Shown in pieces: positions 1 through 9,610 of a DNA stretch of 53,175 bases. Source of the DNA: an uncultured bacterium (GTDB taxonomy: Bacteria > Bacillota > Clostridia > Oscillospirales > Acutalibacteraceae); the NCBI GenBank assembly GCA_905215055.1, contig CAJMOH010000017.1, positions 1-53,175 on the forward strand, in the 5' to 3' direction. How positions within the stretch are numbered: position 1 is the first letter of the stretch; the number at the start of each line of letters is the position of its first letter. A program made the position numbers and the translations under genes. Under the pieces are notes generated by a model. It saw nothing but the letters and a program-made list of their open reading frames with translations, was not told the origin of the DNA and did no database searches.

Positions 1-55
1 CCCAATTCGCGAACTTCACCTTGGTGGGGTTCGCGAATTTTTTGCTCGCGCTTTT
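1..55. repeat. 55-nt hairpin repeat, copy 1 (window edge)
   Basis: This stretch is repeated base for base at 190-244. Each copy holds an 11-bp inverted repeat (AATTCGCGAAC / GTTCGCGAATT) around a loop that contains CACC/GGTG, followed by a run of T, so a copy looks like an intrinsic terminator or a mobile palindromic element. The copy begins at base 1, so the true repeat may extend left of the window. No gene is seen between the copies. Confidence 0.8.
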
Positions 56-135
56 GCTTGGTATCGATTCTGTTGTTTAGCCCGCCAATTCGGGGTTTCC
101 GCCGCAAGCGGGAGCGCCGGATTTTTTAGCTTCAG

Positions 136-160
136 CAGGATTTGAACCTTTCAAACTCCT
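136..160. repeat. Inverted repeat between the two hairpin copies
   Basis: CAGGATTTGAA and TTCAAACTCCTG form a stem with one bulged base and the loop CCT. It lies in the 134-nt spacer between the 55-nt copies. The rest of 56-189 is non-coding and contains further GC-rich short palindromes (around 85-120). Function unknown. Confidence 0.5.
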
Positions 161-189
161 GTCACCTCGACCAGCGGCGAGCTGCCGCT

Positions 190-244
190 CCCAATTCGCG
201 AACTTCACCTTGGTGGGGTTCGCGAATTTTTTGCTCGCGCTTTT
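190..244. repeat. 55-nt hairpin repeat, copy 2
   Basis: Identical to 1-55, including the 11-bp stem and T-run. It ends about 110 nt upstream of the promoter at 354-382. The interval 245-353 shows no convincing gene or structure. Confidence 0.8.
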
Positions 245-353
245 TATAGAGATCGATGTTGGCCCTCTGACCTAACAAACCCTGAAGAATGGCTTTAGGC
301 CGCCGTTTTCCAAAGGCTTCGTTCCTTTTCCGGGGAGCGAATTTGAAGTCAGG

Positions 354-382
354 TTGACAAGGCAGGGAGGGGATGCTACAAT
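354..382 (+). promoter_or_regulatory. Sigma-A promoter for the xylosidase-trmO unit
   Basis: TTGACA (354-359), a 17-nt spacer and TACAAT (377-382). Transcription should start near 389. That leaves an untranslated leader of about 80 nt before the TTG start at 472 and rules out the ATG at 373, which lies inside the promoter. Confidence 0.85.
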
Positions 383-471
383 CACAATGTAGCGGCAAAT
401 CCTGGGGAAATTCAAGATTTTTTCTGGGAAAAGCGCCGCTTTTGGAGACATCTTTTGAAGGAGGAATTGCA

Positions 472-2499
472 TTGCGGCTCTATGTGTCAGCAAGCGTAAA
501 GCGCAGCGGGGACGGCTCTCAGGAGGCGCCCTTCCAAACCATTTCCCAGGCGGCAAATGTGGCTGTGGCCGGGGATGAGGTCATCGTTCTGCCCGGCTAT
601 TACCGGGAATGGGTAGACCCCAAAAACGGCGGCACTTCCGACGAGTGCCGGATCACCTACCGGTCCCAGGTACCCGGCGGCGCGGTGATTACCGGCTCGG
701 AGGTAATCAAGACCTGGCAGCCCTATGAGGGCAATGTGTGGGTAGCCCGGATTCCCAACGGGCTGTTTGGGGATTACAACCCCTATACCACTCTGGTGGA
801 GGGCGACTGGTACATTCCTTTCAAGCCCTTCCACACCGGGGAGGTCTATCTAAACGGCAAGTCCCTGTATGAGTCCGAGAGCCTGGAGGGTGTGCTCCAT
901 CCCCAGGTACACAGGGCTTCCTGGGACCCGGACTTCACCGTCTACCGCTGGTACACCTGCCAGGAGAAGGGCAATACCGTGCTGTACGCCAACTTCCAGG
1001 GAGCGGACCCCAACCGGGAAAATGTGGAGATCAACGTGCGGCGCAACTGCTTCTATCCCAGCAAAACCGGGGTGAATTACATCACCCTGTCGGGCTTTGT
1101 GGTGCGCCAGGCCGCCACCCAGTGGGCGCCGCCCACCGCCTATCAGGAGGGCATGATCGGTCCGCACTGGTCCAAGGGCTGGATCATCGAGGACTGCGAG
1201 ATCAGCGACTCCAAGTGCTCCGGCATCTCCCTGGGCAAGTATTACCAGCCGGAGAACGACAACAAGTGGCTCCGCAAGAAGTATAAGGACGGCACCCAGA
1301 CCGAGCGGGAGTGCATCTGCCTGGCCCAGATCCAGGGTTGGACCAAGGAGAACATCGGACACCACATCATCCGCCGGTGCAATATCCACGACTGCGGCCA
1401 AACTGGGATTGTGGGACATCTGGGCGGAGTGTTCTCCCTCATTGAGGACAACCACATCCACCACATCAACAACAAGCAGAACCTCTCCGGCGCGGAGATC
1501 GGCGGCATTAAAATGCACGCCGCCATCGACGTGGTGTACCGGCGCAACCATATCCACCACTGCACCCGGGGCATCTGGCTGGATTGGCAGGCCCAGGGCA
1601 CCCGGGTCACCCAAAACCTGTTCCACCACAACACGCTGCCCACCCTCAGCGCCGACCCCCATCCCGAGGAGTTCACCGGCATGGGGGAGGACCTGTTTAT
1701 CGAGGTGTCCCACGGCCCCACCCTCATCGACAACAACCTGCTGCTCTCCACCCGCTCGGTGAAGCTGGCGGCCCAGGGGGTGGCCTTTGTCCACAACCTG
1801 CTGGGCGGAAGCCTGGCCTGTGTGGGCCGTGGCACAGACAACGGCGCCCCCACCCTGCCCTCTCCCCGGTACACCCCCTACCATGTGCCTCACCGGACGG
1901 AGGTTATGGGCTTTATGACCTTCCTTCACGGGGATGTGCGGTTTTACAACAATATTTTTGTCCAGCAGCCGGTGCACCCCGCCCTGACCCAGCTGATGGA
2001 GCGCGCCAAGGGGCAGCCCAATCCCTGGGACGACAACAACGTGGCCGTGGGTACCTTCCCCTATGACGGCTACCCCACCTTTGAGGAGTGGGACAAGCAG
2101 TTTGAGGGCTATTGCGGCATGGGTTCTGACACAACGGACCGGTATTACAGCCATCTGCCTGTATGGGCGGAGGGAAATGTGTACTTTAACGGCGCCCAGC
2201 CCTGGGAGAAGGAGGAGCATCCCCAGGTGGTGCGGGACGCCCAGGTGACGCTGCGCTTGGTGGAGCAGGACGGCAGGTACACCCTGGAAACCGATCTGTA
2301 CAGCCATCTGCCCCAGGTCCAGGTCCCCTGTGTCTCCACCCAGCTGCTGGGCATGGCCTTCGAGCCGGAGGAAAAGTTTGAGAACCCAGACGGCAGTCCC
2401 ATTGTCTTTAACCAGGACTACTTTGGCCGGCACCGGGCCGTCCACCCCACGCCCGGCCCCTTTGAGTCCCCAGACGAGCTGAAGGAAGCGCTGTTTTGA
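472..2499 (+). CDS. GH120-type beta-xylosidase (right-handed beta-helix)
   Basis: A predicted exo-acting xylosidase that would release xylose from xylo-oligosaccharides, probably in the cytoplasm because no signal peptide is visible. The 675-residue protein closely resembles my memory of the GH120 enzyme XylC of Thermoanaerobacterium, for example FQGADPN, VEINVRR, KGWIIED, HLGGVFS and LDWQAQGTRV. The family nucleophile Asp matches D371 (LWLDW) and the acid/base Glu matches E411 (FIEVSHGP). The spacing of 40 residues, against 23 in XylC, comes from an insert of about 17 residues. The TTG start at 472 follows AAGGAGGA by 6 nt. The stop overlaps the next start. The family call rests on recalled similarity, so another beta-helix glycosidase activity remains possible. 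Confidence 0.85.
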   Translation: MRLYVSASVKRSGDGSQEAPFQTISQAANVAVAGDEVIVLPGYYREWVDPKNGGTSDECRITYRSQVPGGAVITGSEVIKTWQPYEGNVWVARIPNGLFGDYNPYTTLVEGDWYIPFKPFHTGEVYLNGKSLYESESLEGVLHPQVHRASWDPDFTVYRWYTCQEKGNTVLYANFQGADPNRENVEINVRRNCFYPSKTGVNYITLSGFVVRQAATQWAPPTAYQEGMIGPHWSKGWIIEDCEISDSKCSGISLGKYYQPENDNKWLRKKYKDGTQTERECICLAQIQGWTKENIGHHIIRRCNIHDCGQTGIVGHLGGVFSLIEDNHIHHINNKQNLSGAEIGGIKMHAAIDVVYRRNHIHHCTRGIWLDWQAQGTRVTQNLFHHNTLPTLSADPHPEEFTGMGEDLFIEVSHGPTLIDNNLLLSTRSVKLAAQGVAFVHNLLGGSLACVGRGTDNGAPTLPSPRYTPYHVPHRTEVMGFMTFLHGDVRFYNNIFVQQPVHPALTQLMERAKGQPNPWDDNNVAVGTFPYDGYPTFEEWDKQFEGYCGMGSDTTDRYYSHLPVWAEGNVYFNGAQPWEKEEHPQVVRDAQVTLRLVEQDGRYTLETDLYSHLPQVQVPCVSTQLLGMAFEPEEKFENPDGSPIVFNQDYFGRHRAVHPTPGPFESPDELKEALF

Positions 2500-3182
2500 G
2501 CCAGAGCTTGACACTGAGGCCTATTGCCCGCATTCACACGGAGTTTTCCGAGAAGTTCGGCATTCCCCGGCAAAGCGGTCTGGTGGAGGAGCTTTCCGCC
2601 AGAATCGTGCTGGAGCCGGCTTACCGGGTCCGAGAGGCGCTGCGGGGGATAGAGGGGTTTTCTCATCTGTGGCTGCTGTGGCAGTTTACCGAAAGCCGGG
2701 GCTGGTCTCCCACGGTGCGCCCTCCCCGGCTGGGGGGCAACCAGCGCGTGGGGGTGTTTGCCACCCGGTCTCCCTTCCGGCCCAACCCTATTGGCCTGTC
2801 CTGCGTCAAGCTGGACCGGGTGGACTGGGACGCCCCCGACGGGCCGGTCCTGGTGGTGCGGGGCGCCGACCTGCTGGATGGCACGCCTCTTTTTGACATC
2901 AAACCCTATGTGCCTTTGGCGGACTGCCGGCCGGAGGCGGTGGGGGGCTTTTCCGACCTGCACCGGGAGGACCGGCTGACCGTGGACTTTCCAGAGCGCC
3001 TGCTGGACCAGGTTCCAGAGGAAAAGCGGGCCGCCCTGCTGGGCGTGCTCTCCCAGGACCCCCGGCCCTCCTACCAGCATGACCCCCAGCGGGTTTACGG
3101 CATGGCCTTTGCCGGCCTGGAGGTGAAATTCACCGTGGCGGGGGAGACCCTTCAGGTGCGGGACGTGCTGGCAAAGGAATAA
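2496..3182 (+). CDS. trmO: tRNA (t6A37) N6-methyltransferase TrmO
   Basis: The TrmO/TsaA (UPF0066) family transfers a methyl group from S-adenosylmethionine to N6 of t6A37 in threonine tRNA. The protein has 228 residues and starts PIARIHTEFSEKFGIPRQ, followed by the family blocks GFSHLWLLW, GVFATRSPFRPNPIGLS and DIKPYVP, which line the SAM pocket. The start is TTG at 2496, overlapping the xylosidase stop (TTGA), with GAAGGAAG just upstream; a second TTG at 2508 is possible. The overlap implies translational coupling with a sugar enzyme that has no obvious functional link. A strong terminator follows. Confidence 0.93.
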   Translation: MSQSLTLRPIARIHTEFSEKFGIPRQSGLVEELSARIVLEPAYRVREALRGIEGFSHLWLLWQFTESRGWSPTVRPPRLGGNQRVGVFATRSPFRPNPIGLSCVKLDRVDWDAPDGPVLVVRGADLLDGTPLFDIKPYVPLADCRPEAVGGFSDLHREDRLTVDFPERLLDQVPEEKRAALLGVLSQDPRPSYQHDPQRVYGMAFAGLEVKFTVAGETLQVRDVLAKE

Positions 3183-3183
3183 G

Positions 3184-3230
3184 AAAGGAGCGGAATCTCT
3201 TTTTAAGAGGTTTCGCTCCTTTGGTTTTCC
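3184..3230 (+). terminator. Long intrinsic terminator after trmO
   Basis: Arms 3184-3199 and 3207-3222 pair over 16 bp with two G-U pairs and a 7-nt loop, followed by GGTTTTCC. The tail is only moderately T-rich. Bases 3231-3378 downstream are AT-rich and hold no gene. Confidence 0.75.
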
Positions 3231-3378
3231 AGATTCTACAAGCTTTGCCAGGGGTGTGTGGTATCATGATTTGGCCTGTCAAGTGGTCTTACACAGAAAA
3301 TGAGACTCTAGTTTGTTCAGGAATTACAAAGTTTGCATTTTTTTTTACCAGGATTTGAAAGGAATCACTAAAAACTAC

Positions 3379-3406
3379 TTGAAATTTTTTTAGTTTATGA
3401 TATTAT
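3379..3406 (+). promoter_or_regulatory. Probable promoter of the glycogen operon
   Basis: TTGAAA (3379-3384) and TATTAT (3401-3406), 16 nt apart, in a strongly AT-rich stretch about 45 nt upstream of glgB. Overlapping alternatives for the -10 (TTATAA, TATAAC) exist, so the exact start is uncertain. Confidence 0.6.
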
Positions 3407-3448
3407 AACAATAAAGAACCCGTCACATCGGGGAAAAGGAGCGTTCGA

Positions 3449-5470
3449 GTGATGGAACGTGAAAAAAATACTACCCAATCCGGGGCCGGCCGGCAGCCGG
3501 ACAATCCCCCGCTATACCTGTTCCGAAGCGGCAAAAATCGCCGTTCCTACGAGTATTTGGGCCTGCACAAAACCACCTGCCAGGGCCGGGAGTGCATGGT
3601 GGCCCGGGTGTGGGCGCCCCACGCCAGGGAGGTTTCCCTGGTGGGCAACTTCTGCAACTGGGATAAAGCCAAATACCCCCTGCATAAAATTGACGACGCC
3701 GTGTGGGAGGGGTACACCGATTTTGTGTTCCAGCCCTTCGAGCTGTACAAGTTTTACGTCAAGACGGCCCAGGGCAAGGACACCTATAAATCCGACCCCT
3801 TTGCCCGCCATTGTGAGACAAGGCCTGGCACGGCCTCCCGCTGGTACGAGCTGGATTATCAGTGGCACGATGAGGACTGGCTTCAGCGCAAGTGCGATTC
3901 CCCCCACTACGAGCAGCCGGTGAATATCTATGAGGTCCACGCCGGCTCTTGGCGGAAATACGCCGACGGCAGCGTGTTCTCCTATGACAAGCTGGGAGAC
4001 GAGCTGATCCCCTATGTGAAGGACATGGGCTTCACCCACATTGAGTTTATGCCCCTGACGGAGTACCCCTACGATGGCTCCTGGGGCTATCAGGTTTCCG
4101 GCTATTTCGCCCCCACCTCCCGCTATGGGGAGCCGAAGGACTTTATGCGTTTGGTGGACCGGTGTCACCAGGCGGGCATCGGCGTCATCATGGACTGGGT
4201 TCCCGCCCACTTTCCTCGGGACGCCGCCGGCCTGGCCTTCTTTGACGGCACCCCCTGCTACGAGTACGAGGACCCCCGCAAGGGCGAGCACAAGGAGTGG
4301 GGAACCCTGGTTTTTGACTACGGCAGGCCCGAGGTGCAGAGCTTTTTGATGTCCAGCGCCGTGTACTGGCTGCGGGAGTACCACATCGACGGCTTGCGGG
4401 TGGACGCGGTGGCCTCCATGCTCTACCTGGACTACAACCGCCGGGACGGGGAATGGGTGGCCAACAAGGACGGCGGCAAGGAAAACTACGAGGCTGTGGC
4501 CTTTTTGCAGGCGCTTAACGAGGCGGCCTTCGCCGAGGCTCCCCACTGCATGATGATCGCGGAGGAGTCCACCTCCTGGCCCCTGGTGAGCAAGCCCACC
4601 TATGTGGGCGGTCTGGGCTTTAACTACAAGTGGAATATGGGCTGGATGAACGACATGCTCAATTACATGTCGATGGACCCCCTGTTCCGCAGCGGCAATC
4701 ACAACGCCCTGACCTTCTCCTTCTTCTACGCCTTTTCCGAGAACTTTATCCTGCCCATCTCCCACGACGAGGTGGTGTATGGAAAGGGCTCCCTCATCAA
4801 TAAAATGCCCGGCGACGACAAGATGAAGGCCGACCAGATGCGGGCCTTTGTCAGCTATATGATGGCCCATCCGGGCAAGAAGCTCCAGTTTATGGGTACG
4901 GAATTCGCCCAGAAAAACGAGTGGAACTTTGAGAAGGAGCTGGAGTGGAGCCTGCTCCAGTATCCCGAGCATCAGCAGGCTCAGGCCTTCTTCAAGGCGG
5001 TGAACCACTTCTACCTGTCCCGTCCCGAGCTGTGGGAGATCGACTTCTCCTGGGAGGGCTTTGAGTGGATCTCCAACGACGATTACAAGCAGAGCGTGAT
5101 CGCCTTCCGCCGCAAGGCCAAGGACGGCCGGGAGCTGGTGGCCGTGTGCAACTTTGTCCCCGTCCAGCGGGAGAACTACTGCATCGGCGTTCCCTACCGG
5201 GGCGTGTGGGCCGAGGTGTTCTCCTCGGACGCCAAGGAATTTGGCGGTGGGGGCGTGACCAACGGCACCGCCATCAAAACCCAGGACGTGCCGATGCACG
5301 GCTGCGAGCAGAGCATTTCGCTGACGCTGCCGGGAGACTCTGTGTTCTTCCTGGAGTGCGTAAAGAAAACCCCCAAGCGGGTCCGCCGCGCGGCGGCGAG
5401 GAAGCCGGCTGCCAAGGCGGGCTCCACCGCCCGCTCCAAGGGGAAAAAGACCGGGGCAAAGACCCCCTGA
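3449..5470 (+). CDS. glgB: 1,4-alpha-glucan branching enzyme GlgB
   Basis: Cleaves alpha-1,4 glucan chains and rejoins them in alpha-1,6 linkage to branch glycogen. Of 673 residues, the N-terminal part is a CBM48-like beta domain (VWAPHAREVSLVGNFCNW) and the rest a GH13 barrel. Visible motifs are EFMPLTEYPYDGSWGYQ, GLRVDAV with nucleophile D319, IAEEST with acid/base E372, and SHDEVV with D440. The start is GTG 3449 or the adjacent ATG 3452, behind AAAAGGA. The C-terminus carries about 35 extra residues rich in Lys, Arg, Ala and Pro (from about residue 637), resembling a histone-H1-like tail and not part of the usual enzyme. First gene of glgBCDA. Confidence 0.96.
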   Translation: MMEREKNTTQSGAGRQPDNPPLYLFRSGKNRRSYEYLGLHKTTCQGRECMVARVWAPHAREVSLVGNFCNWDKAKYPLHKIDDAVWEGYTDFVFQPFELYKFYVKTAQGKDTYKSDPFARHCETRPGTASRWYELDYQWHDEDWLQRKCDSPHYEQPVNIYEVHAGSWRKYADGSVFSYDKLGDELIPYVKDMGFTHIEFMPLTEYPYDGSWGYQVSGYFAPTSRYGEPKDFMRLVDRCHQAGIGVIMDWVPAHFPRDAAGLAFFDGTPCYEYEDPRKGEHKEWGTLVFDYGRPEVQSFLMSSAVYWLREYHIDGLRVDAVASMLYLDYNRRDGEWVANKDGGKENYEAVAFLQALNEAAFAEAPHCMMIAEESTSWPLVSKPTYVGGLGFNYKWNMGWMNDMLNYMSMDPLFRSGNHNALTFSFFYAFSENFILPISHDEVVYGKGSLINKMPGDDKMKADQMRAFVSYMMAHPGKKLQFMGTEFAQKNEWNFEKELEWSLLQYPEHQQAQAFFKAVNHFYLSRPELWEIDFSWEGFEWISNDDYKQSVIAFRRKAKDGRELVAVCNFVPVQRENYCIGVPYRGVWAEVFSSDAKEFGGGGVTNGTAIKTQDVPMHGCEQSISLTLPGDSVFFLECVKKTPKRVRRAAARKPAAKAGSTARSKGKKTGAKTP

Positions 5471-5483
5471 CAGGTTTGGTAGG

Positions 5484-5533
5484 AAAAGCGGCGTGTCCCT
5501 TCACGGACCGTCCGGGGATGGGCCGCCGCTTTT
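5484..5533 (+). terminator. Terminator-like hairpin inside the glg operon
   Basis: AAAAGCGGCG (5484-5493) pairs with CGCCGCTTTT (5524-5533), ending in five T residues, in the glgB-glgC gap. No clear promoter follows before glgC, so it may act as a partial terminator or a processing site that sets the GlgB:GlgCDA ratio. Confidence 0.6.
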
Positions 5534-5568
5534 TGACACATAGAAATGAAGATTAGGAGGACGCTAAA

Positions 5569-6779
<1,211 letters not shown>

Positions 6780-6780
<1 letters not shown>

Positions 6781-7892
6781 TGCGCGGCAACGACGTAATC
6801 GGCATTTTGTTTGCCTATGTACATGAAGAGCGGGTCCACGAGCTGACCCAAAACCGAGTGATGGCTTCTGTCCCCTATGGAGGCCGCTACCGCCTGGTGG
6901 ACTTCCCCTTGTCCAACATGGTGAATTCCGGCATCAACAAGGTGGGCGTTATCACCGAGCAGAATTACCAATCCCTGATGGACCATCTGGGCTCCGGCAA
7001 GGCCTGGGACCTGTCCCGGAAGCGGGAGGGCTTGTACCTGCTGCCTCCCTTTGGCGCCGAGACCATGCGCACCGAGGGCAAGATCAGCTCTCTGGCGTCC
7101 ATCATGCGGTTTTTGAAGAATTCCCACGAGGAGTATGTGCTCCTCTCCGACTGCGACACCGTGGCCAACATTGACTATAAAGAGGTGTTCGCCCTGCACA
7201 CCGCGAAGGAGGCGGACATCACCATTGTCTACCGCCATGGCACCTCTCCCGACACGGATAAGAACGTGGTCTATACCGTGGACCCCGAGGGCTTTATCCG
7301 GGATATGGTGGTCAAGCGGGGCAGCGATACCGATTGCAACTTTGGCATGGGTATGTGCCTCATCGGCCGCAAGCGCCTGATGTCCATGGTGGAGGAGTGT
7401 ATGAGCCGCAACCTCTACGACTTTGACCGGGATCTTCTGCAGCGCAACCTGCCTGACCTGCGGGTGTGCGGCTACGAGTTTACCGGCGCGGCCTACTGCG
7501 TGTCCTCCCTGGGCAGTTACTTCAAGGCCAACATGGCCCTGATGGAGCCCAAGGTCCGCACTCAGCTCTTCGACGCCAGCCGGCCCATTTACACCAAGGT
7601 TCGTGACGACAGCCCCACCCGCTATGGCCTGGGCTCTGTGGTGTCCAACTCCATTATTGCCGACGGCTGCCTGATTGAAGGCGAAGTGGAAAACTGCGTG
7701 CTTTTCCGGGGCGTCAAGGTTCACAAGGGCGCCAAGCTTCGCAACTGCGTGATTATGCAGGATGCCGTTGTGGGCGAGAACAGCCGGCTGGATTTTGTGG
7801 TGGCGGACAAGGATACCATCTTCGACCCCAACCGCACCCTGATGGGCTATCAGACCTATCCCGTGTTTGTTGCCAAGGGCAGCAAGGTATAA
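6780..7892 (+). CDS. glgD: Glucose-1-phosphate adenylyltransferase regulatory subunit GlgD
   Basis: Paralogue of GlgC that in Firmicutes forms a hetero-oligomer with it and modulates activity. In 370 residues it keeps the fold (MASVPYGGRYRLVDFPLSNMVNSGINKVG; C-terminal beta-helix) but replaces the GlgC N-terminal motif GGQGSRL with a diverged segment (DVIGILFAYVHEERV), as is typical of GlgD. The ATG start overlaps the glgC stop. A 106-nt gap with small GC-rich inverted repeats (for example CGCCTC/GAGGCG at 7935-7957) separates it from glgA. Confidence 0.95.
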
Positions 7893-7998
7893 AAAACGCC
7901 GCCCTCCCGCGTTCCCGCTTGGCTCACGGCGGGACGCCTCGGAATCCTTTAGAGGCGGAAGGGGAAATCACTGTGAGCGGAAAGGCTGAGGTTCAACA

Positions 7999-9426
7999 AT
8001 GAAAGTTCTGTTTTGCGCCAGCGAAGCGCTGCCTTTCTCCGCCACCGGCGGTTTGGCGGACGTGGCGGGCTCTCTGCCTCAGGCGCTGCGTTCCCGGCTG
8101 ATCGGCTGCCGGGTGGTGACGCCTCTGTATGACGGCATCCCCCAGGAGCTGCGGGACCAGATGCACTTTGTCACCAGCATCAGCGTGCCGGTGGCCTGGC
8201 GGCGGCAGTATTGCGGCATTTTCGAGGCCAAGATCAACAATGTGATCTACTACCTCATCGATAACCAATACTACTTCAAGCGCAGCGGCATCTACGGCCA
8301 CTTTGACGACGCGGAGCGGTTCGCGTTTTTCTCCCGGGCCATTTTGGAGATGCTGCCCTACATCGACTTCAAGCCCGACATCATTCACACCAACGACTGG
8401 CAGACCGCTTTGGTGCCTGTATATTACCGGCTGTTCTACGCCAACAACGAGTGGTATGCCGGCATCAAGACGCTGTTCACCATTCACAACATCCAGTATC
8501 AGGGACAGTACGGCAAGGAGATTCTGGAGGACGTGTTCGGCATCCCCAACTATGAAAGCTCCTTGCTGGAGTTCAACAGAGACGTGAATCTGATGAAGGG
8601 CGCCATTGAGTGCGCCAACTGGGTGTCCACGGTCAGCCCCACCTATGCCCAGGAGATTTTGGATCCCTGGTTCGCCCACAAGCTGGACCCCATCCTGCGG
8701 GAGCGCAGCTGGAAGCTTTCCGGCATCTTAAACGGCATTGATACCGAAAATTACAATCCCGCCACCGATCCCAACATTTACGCCCATTACTCCCAGGAGG
8801 ACAAGGCGGGTAAGGCCGTGAACAAGCAAAAGCTCCAGGAGCGGCTGTGCATCGAGCAGAACCCGGACCTGCCCATTGTGGGCATGGTCACCCGGCTGGT
8901 GTCCCACAAGGGCCTGGACTTGGTGAAGGAGGGCGTGGACAATGTGATGGAGTATTCCAACGCCCAATTTGTGGTGCTGGGCAGCGGCGACCTGGAGTAT
9001 GAAAACTACTTCAAGTGGATGCAAGAGAAGTATCCCGGCCGGTTTGTCATGTGCCTGGGCTTTGTGCCGGAGCTGTCCCGAAAGATCTACGCCGGCGCCG
9101 ACATCTTCCTCATGCCCAGCAAGAGCGAGCCTTGCGGCCTGTCTCAGATGATTGCTCTGCGCTACGGCACCATTCCCGTGGTGCGGGAGACCGGCGGCCT
9201 GAAGGACTCCATCTCCGACAGCGGCGACGGCCAGGGCAACGGCTTCACCTTCAAGACCTACAACACCGGCGATATGCTCCACTCCCTGCACCGGGCCATC
9301 TACGCCTACAACTCCGACAAGGAGGGCTGGGGCGTGCTGGTAGACCGGGCAATGAGCTGCGACAACAGCTGGGGCCGGTCCGCCAACGAGTACATCCGCC
9401 TTTACAAACAGATTTTAAAGGGTTAA
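7999..9426 (+). CDS. glgA: Glycogen synthase GlgA (GT5)
   Basis: Extends alpha-1,4 glucan from ADP-glucose. The 475-residue GT5 protein has the N-terminal domain KVLFCASEALPFSATGGLADV, the block HTNDWQTALVP, and the C-terminal GT-B half with MPSKSEPCGLSQM and RETGGLKD. The ADP-glucose motif usually written KTGGL reads ATGGL here, so the conserved Lys is Ala; my recollection is that some clostridial enzymes share this. The SD before ATG 7999 is weak. A terminator follows, and no glycogen phosphorylase is present nearby. Confidence 0.95.
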   Translation: MKVLFCASEALPFSATGGLADVAGSLPQALRSRLIGCRVVTPLYDGIPQELRDQMHFVTSISVPVAWRRQYCGIFEAKINNVIYYLIDNQYYFKRSGIYGHFDDAERFAFFSRAILEMLPYIDFKPDIIHTNDWQTALVPVYYRLFYANNEWYAGIKTLFTIHNIQYQGQYGKEILEDVFGIPNYESSLLEFNRDVNLMKGAIECANWVSTVSPTYAQEILDPWFAHKLDPILRERSWKLSGILNGIDTENYNPATDPNIYAHYSQEDKAGKAVNKQKLQERLCIEQNPDLPIVGMVTRLVSHKGLDLVKEGVDNVMEYSNAQFVVLGSGDLEYENYFKWMQEKYPGRFVMCLGFVPELSRKIYAGADIFLMPSKSEPCGLSQMIALRYGTIPVVRETGGLKDSISDSGDGQGNGFTFKTYNTGDMLHSLHRAIYAYNSDKEGWGVLVDRAMSCDNSWGRSANEYIRLYKQILKG

Positions 9427-9444
9427 TTTGTAGTGTCCCTCCAC

Positions 9445-9487
9445 GGAAGGCTTCCCGGAAAAGCGGGGAGCCTTCCTGTTTTTTTCA
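9445..9487 (+). terminator. Terminator of the glycogen operon
   Basis: GGAAGGCTTCCC pairs with GGGGAGCCTTCC, a 12-bp stem with one G-U pair, followed by TGTTTTTTT. It closes the glg unit before the next promoter. Confidence 0.88.
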
Positions 9488-9540
9488 CCTTTTCAGGGGG
9501 CGGTAAGAAAATCGTAAGGGGAGGAAGGCAACTTCGCCTG

Positions 9541-9569
9541 TTGTGCCGGGGAAATTTTCGTGTTATAAT
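9541..9569 (+). promoter_or_regulatory. Promoter of the Wzy-like pair
   Basis: TTGTGC (9541-9546), 17 nt, TATAAT (9564-9569). Downstream, the palindrome AAAGGAATCCTTT (9595-9607) includes the SD of the first gene and could hide it by base pairing. Confidence 0.7.
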
Positions 9570-9610
9570 GGGTTCCGAACACTTGACATAAATCAAAGGA
9601 ATCCTTTGCT

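Noticed and set aside
136..165. Sequence GGATTTGAACC resembling the reverse complement of a tRNA T-arm
   Set aside because: No acceptor, D- or anticodon arm can be folded around it; the bases instead form a simple inverted repeat.
373..471. ATG 373 as the xylosidase start
   Set aside because: It overlaps the -10 box region of the promoter and would add residues not matching the family; TTG 472 has an ideal SD.
850..2514. Long open frame on the minus strand opposite the xylosidase
   Set aside because: It is a GC-rich shadow frame; the plus-strand protein has clear GH120 motifs and a proper promoter and SD.
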